Positions 61,977-64,000 of a DNA stretch of 64,000 bases are shown in pieces. This DNA comes from Streptosporangium pseudovulgare (lineage in GTDB: Bacteria; Actinomycetota; Actinomycetes; Streptosporangiales; Streptosporangiaceae). The notes below the pieces were generated by a model. The model had not been told where the DNA came from. It worked only from the letters and a program-made list of their open reading frames with translations, and searched no databases. The stretch covers positions 218,044 to 282,043 of the forward strand of contig NZ_BMQJ01000011.1 in the NCBI RefSeq assembly GCF_014648055.1, written 5' to 3'. Both the position numbers and the translations under genes were made by a program. How positions within the stretch are numbered: the first letter of the stretch is position 1; each line of letters begins with the position of its first letter.

Positions 61977-64000
61977 ATGCTGAACGACTCTCCCATCCGC
62001 CCCGTCGACGTGGCCCGGGTGGACGACCGTCCCCTCTGGGTCGAGATCTGCGGGGAGGAGGTGTGGTGGGACGAGCCGCGCCCGCACGAGGGCGGGCGCA
62101 GGTGCGTGGTCCGGCGCGGCCCGGACGGCGTGCCGCGTGACGCGATCCCCCAGGGCTGGAACTCCCGCAACCGCCTCATCGAGTACGGCGGGCGCTCCTG
62201 GCGTCCGCTGCCGGACGGCGGCGTGGTGTTCACCAACTGGTCCGACCAGCGGATCTACCGGTACGGCGGGAGGCCCGCCGCGTCCGGCGCCGCCTCCCCC
62301 GCCCCGGACGCCGCCGTCTCGTCCGCTCCGGCCGGCGTCCCGGGCACCGCGCCCGACACCGTCCGGGACGCCGCGCCCGACACCGTCCGGGACGCCGTGC
62401 CGGACACTGCGCCGGACACCGTGCCGGACGCGGTCCCCGTACCGCTGACCCCCGACGACGGCGCCCGATACGGCGACCTGTACCTGCCGCCCGGCCGCGC
62501 CGAGGTGTGGGCGGTGCGCGAGGCGCACCCCGCCGGGTCCGGCGCGAACCCCGCGTCCGGGTCCGCGCCCGCCACCGGGGCCGCCGACGGGTCCGGGTCC
62601 GCGCCCGGGCCCCGCCGCGACCTGGTGGCGGTCCCGCTGGACGGCGGCCCGGTACGGGTCGTCGCCACCGCCCAGCACTTCCTGGCCTGCCCGCGCCTGT
62701 CCCCGGGTGGGACGCATGTCGCCTGGATCGGCTGGGACCACCCGAACATGCCGTGGGACGGCGCCGAGCTGTGCGTGGCCCCGCTGGACGCCGCCGGCGC
62801 GGCCGGGCCGCACCGGGTCGTGGCGGGCGGGCCCGAGGAGTCGGTGGTCCAGGCCGAGTGGCGCGACGACGACGCGCTGTACGCGTTGACCGACCGCGAC
62901 GGCTGGTGGAACCTGCACCTGGTGCCGCTGGACGGCGGGGAGCCCCGTAACCTCGCCCCGCTCGCCGAGGAGTGCGGCGACGCGCCGTGGCGGCTGGGCA
63001 ACACCTGCTTCGCGCTCGCGGGCGACCGGATCGTCCTGCTGCACGGCACCCCGGCCCGCCGCCGCCTGGGCGTGCTGGACCCGGCGACCGGGCGGATCGA
63101 GGACGTCGAGGCTCCGCCGACCTACTGGAACCCCACCGTCTCGGCCGCGAGTGACGTGGTGGCGGGCGTGGCGGCCTCGCCGTACACGCCGTTCGAGGTC
63201 TTCCGGGTGGACCTGCGGACCGGCGGGCACGAGGTGCTGTCGGCGCGCAAGGAGCTGCCGCCGCGCGAGGCGCTGCCGGAGCCGGAGGCGGTGACGTTCG
63301 ACGGCGTGCACGCGCACGTCTACCCACCGCGCGGCGTCACCGGCCCCGCCCCCTACGTGGTCTTCGTGCACGGCGGCCCGACCAGCGCGAGCACCATGGT
63401 CCTGGACCTGGAGATCGCCTACTTCACCAGCCGGGGCATCGGCGTGGCCGACGTGAACTACGGCGGCTCCACCGGGTACGGCCGCGCCTACCGCGAGCGG
63501 CTGCGCGGCGAGTGGGGCGTGGTGGACGTGCGCGACTGCGAGACGGTGGCGCGCGGCCTGGTCGCCGCCGGGCGGGCGGACGCCGGGCGGATCGCGATCC
63601 GGGGCGGCAGCGCGGGCGGCTGGACGTCGGTGGCCGCGCTGGTGCACAGCACGGTGTTCCGGGGCGCGGTGGCCCACTACGCGATCACCGACCCGGAGGG
63701 CTGGGCGGCCGAGACCCACGACTTCGAGTCGCGCTACCTCGACGGGCTGATCGGCCCGCTGCCCGAGACCCGGCAGCGCTACCTGGACCGCTCCCCCACG
63801 CTGCACGCCGGCCGCGCCTCCGGCCCGGCGCTGCTCATGCACGGTCTGGAGGACGCGATCGTCGACCCGGTCCAGGCCGAGCGGTTCGTCGCGGCGCTGG
63901 ACCGCGCGGGCACGCCGTGGGCGTACATCACCTTCCCCGGCGAGCAGCACGGCTGGCGCCGGGAGGAGACGATCGTCGCCGCCCTGGAGGCGGAGCTGGC
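61977..64000 (+). CDS. S9 family serine peptidase (prolyl oligopeptidase type), cut at right edge
   Basis: At least 674 residues are visible. An N-terminal propeller (EYGGRSWRPLPDGGVVFTNWSDQRIYRYG is the family start) leads to the alpha/beta-hydrolase domain. VVFVHGGPTS forms the oxyanion region, IRGGSAGGW holds the nucleophile S545, LMHGLEDAIVDP gives Asp and FPGEQHGWR gives His, so the catalytic triad is complete and only the last residues are missing. Residues about 125-152 are a repeat of APDTVRD type from 24-bp DNA repeats (62349 onward). ATG 61977 follows the C39 gene stop by 2 bp; GTG 61971 is an alternative. Confidence 0.88.
   Translation, partial: MLNDSPIRPVDVARVDDRPLWVEICGEEVWWDEPRPHEGGRRCVVRRGPDGVPRDAIPQGWNSRNRLIEYGGRSWRPLPDGGVVFTNWSDQRIYRYGGRPAASGAASPAPDAAVSSAPAGVPGTAPDTVRDAAPDTVRDAVPDTAPDTVPDAVPVPLTPDDGARYGDLYLPPGRAEVWAVREAHPAGSGANPASGSAPATGAADGSGSAPGPRRDLVAVPLDGGPVRVVATAQHFLACPRLSPGGTHVAWIGWDHPNMPWDGAELCVAPLDAAGAAGPHRVVAGGPEESVVQAEWRDDDALYALTDRDGWWNLHLVPLDGGEPRNLAPLAEECGDAPWRLGNTCFALAGDRIVLLHGTPARRRLGVLDPATGRIEDVEAPPTYWNPTVSAASDVVAGVAASPYTPFEVFRVDLRTGGHEVLSARKELPPREALPEPEAVTFDGVHAHVYPPRGVTGPAPYVVFVHGGPTSASTMVLDLEIAYFTSRGIGVADVNYGGSTGYGRAYRERLRGEWGVVDVRDCETVARGLVAAGRADAGRIAIRGGSAGGWTSVAALVHSTVFRGAVAHYAITDPEGWAAETHDFESRYLDGLIGPLPETRQRYLDRSPTLHAGRASGPALLMHGLEDAIVDPVQAERFVAALDRAGTPWAYITFPGEQHGWRREETIVAALEAEL
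62349..62432. repeat. 24-bp in-frame tandem repeat inside the S9 peptidase gene
   Basis: Two exact 24-bp units (62349-62372, 62373-62396) followed by diverged 12-bp derivatives encode repeated APDTVRDA/PDTVPDA words, an insert in a propeller loop. Confidence 0.85.

Overview
The window is about 72-75% G+C by eye, with strongly G/C-ending codons, many GTG starts and frequent 4-bp ATGA/GTGA gene overlaps. It carries a conservon (cvnABCD), an F420-type luciferase-like oxidoreductase, two actinobacterial-type P450s and a Ser/Thr kinase fused to WD40 repeats. This points to a filamentous actinomycete; Streptosporangiaceae is my inference, not something shown by a marker gene. No rRNA, tRNA, CRISPR array, insertion sequence or prophage was seen.

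Layout. 1-2.2 kb: a decaying ABC-transporter locus on the minus strand (partial membrane protein, permease with a probable early stop, ATPase of which only the C-terminal tail remains). 2.3-3.7 kb: a plus-strand pair, a small conserved protein and a DUF6745-type protein. 3.8-9.5 kb: a complete five-gene STM4015-STM4014-STM4013-STM4012-STM4011 operon (leucine-rich repeat protein, ATP-grasp, phosphatase/sulfatase-fold hydrolase, two radical SAM enzymes), widespread but of unknown function. 9.7-25 kb: mostly single housekeeping or accessory genes (MFS exporter, P450, ArfB ribosome rescue factor, HAD phosphatase, APH-like kinase, PAP2 phosphatase, lipoproteins, CehA-like metallohydrolase). 25.4-33.5 kb: a minus-strand group of P450, class I terpene synthase and class II diterpene cyclase, followed by conservon genes cvnA-B-C-D; this looks like a labdane/clerodane-type diterpene cluster with a linked G-protein-like signalling unit. 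34-39 kb: mutA-mutB-meaB, the methylmalonyl-CoA mutase operon. 39-50.6 kb: mixed genes (amidase, mtnA, TetR with a divergent NTF2-like gene, Rpn-like nuclease, kinase-WD40 protein, methyltransferase, M20 hydrolase). 50.7-60.7 kb: a De Ley-Doudoroff style sugar-acid operon (AraF-like binding protein, ABC ATPase and permease, SDR dehydrogenase, DgoD dehydratase, mutarotase, FCD-type GntR regulator, SMP-30 lactonase, KDG kinase, KDPG/KDPGal aldolase), with nearly identical AT-rich palindromes in front of its first gene and in front of the kinase. 60.8-64 kb: a C39-like cysteine peptidase and the start of an S9 serine peptidase cut by the right edge.

Functional logic. In the dgo region, sugar would be imported by the AraF/AraG/AraH-like ABC system, equilibrated by the mutarotase, oxidised by the SDR enzyme, opened by the lactonase, dehydrated by DgoD, phosphorylated and cleaved to pyruvate and glyceraldehyde 3-phosphate; D-galactose is the best substrate guess. 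In the terpene region the class II enzyme would cyclise geranylgeranyl diphosphate, the class I enzyme would ionise the product and the P450 would oxidise it. No GGPP synthase is in the window, so the precursor must come from elsewhere.

The most open biology is in the STM4011-4015 operon, the conservon-diterpene association, the paired dgo palindromes, and minisatellites that straddle stop codons.
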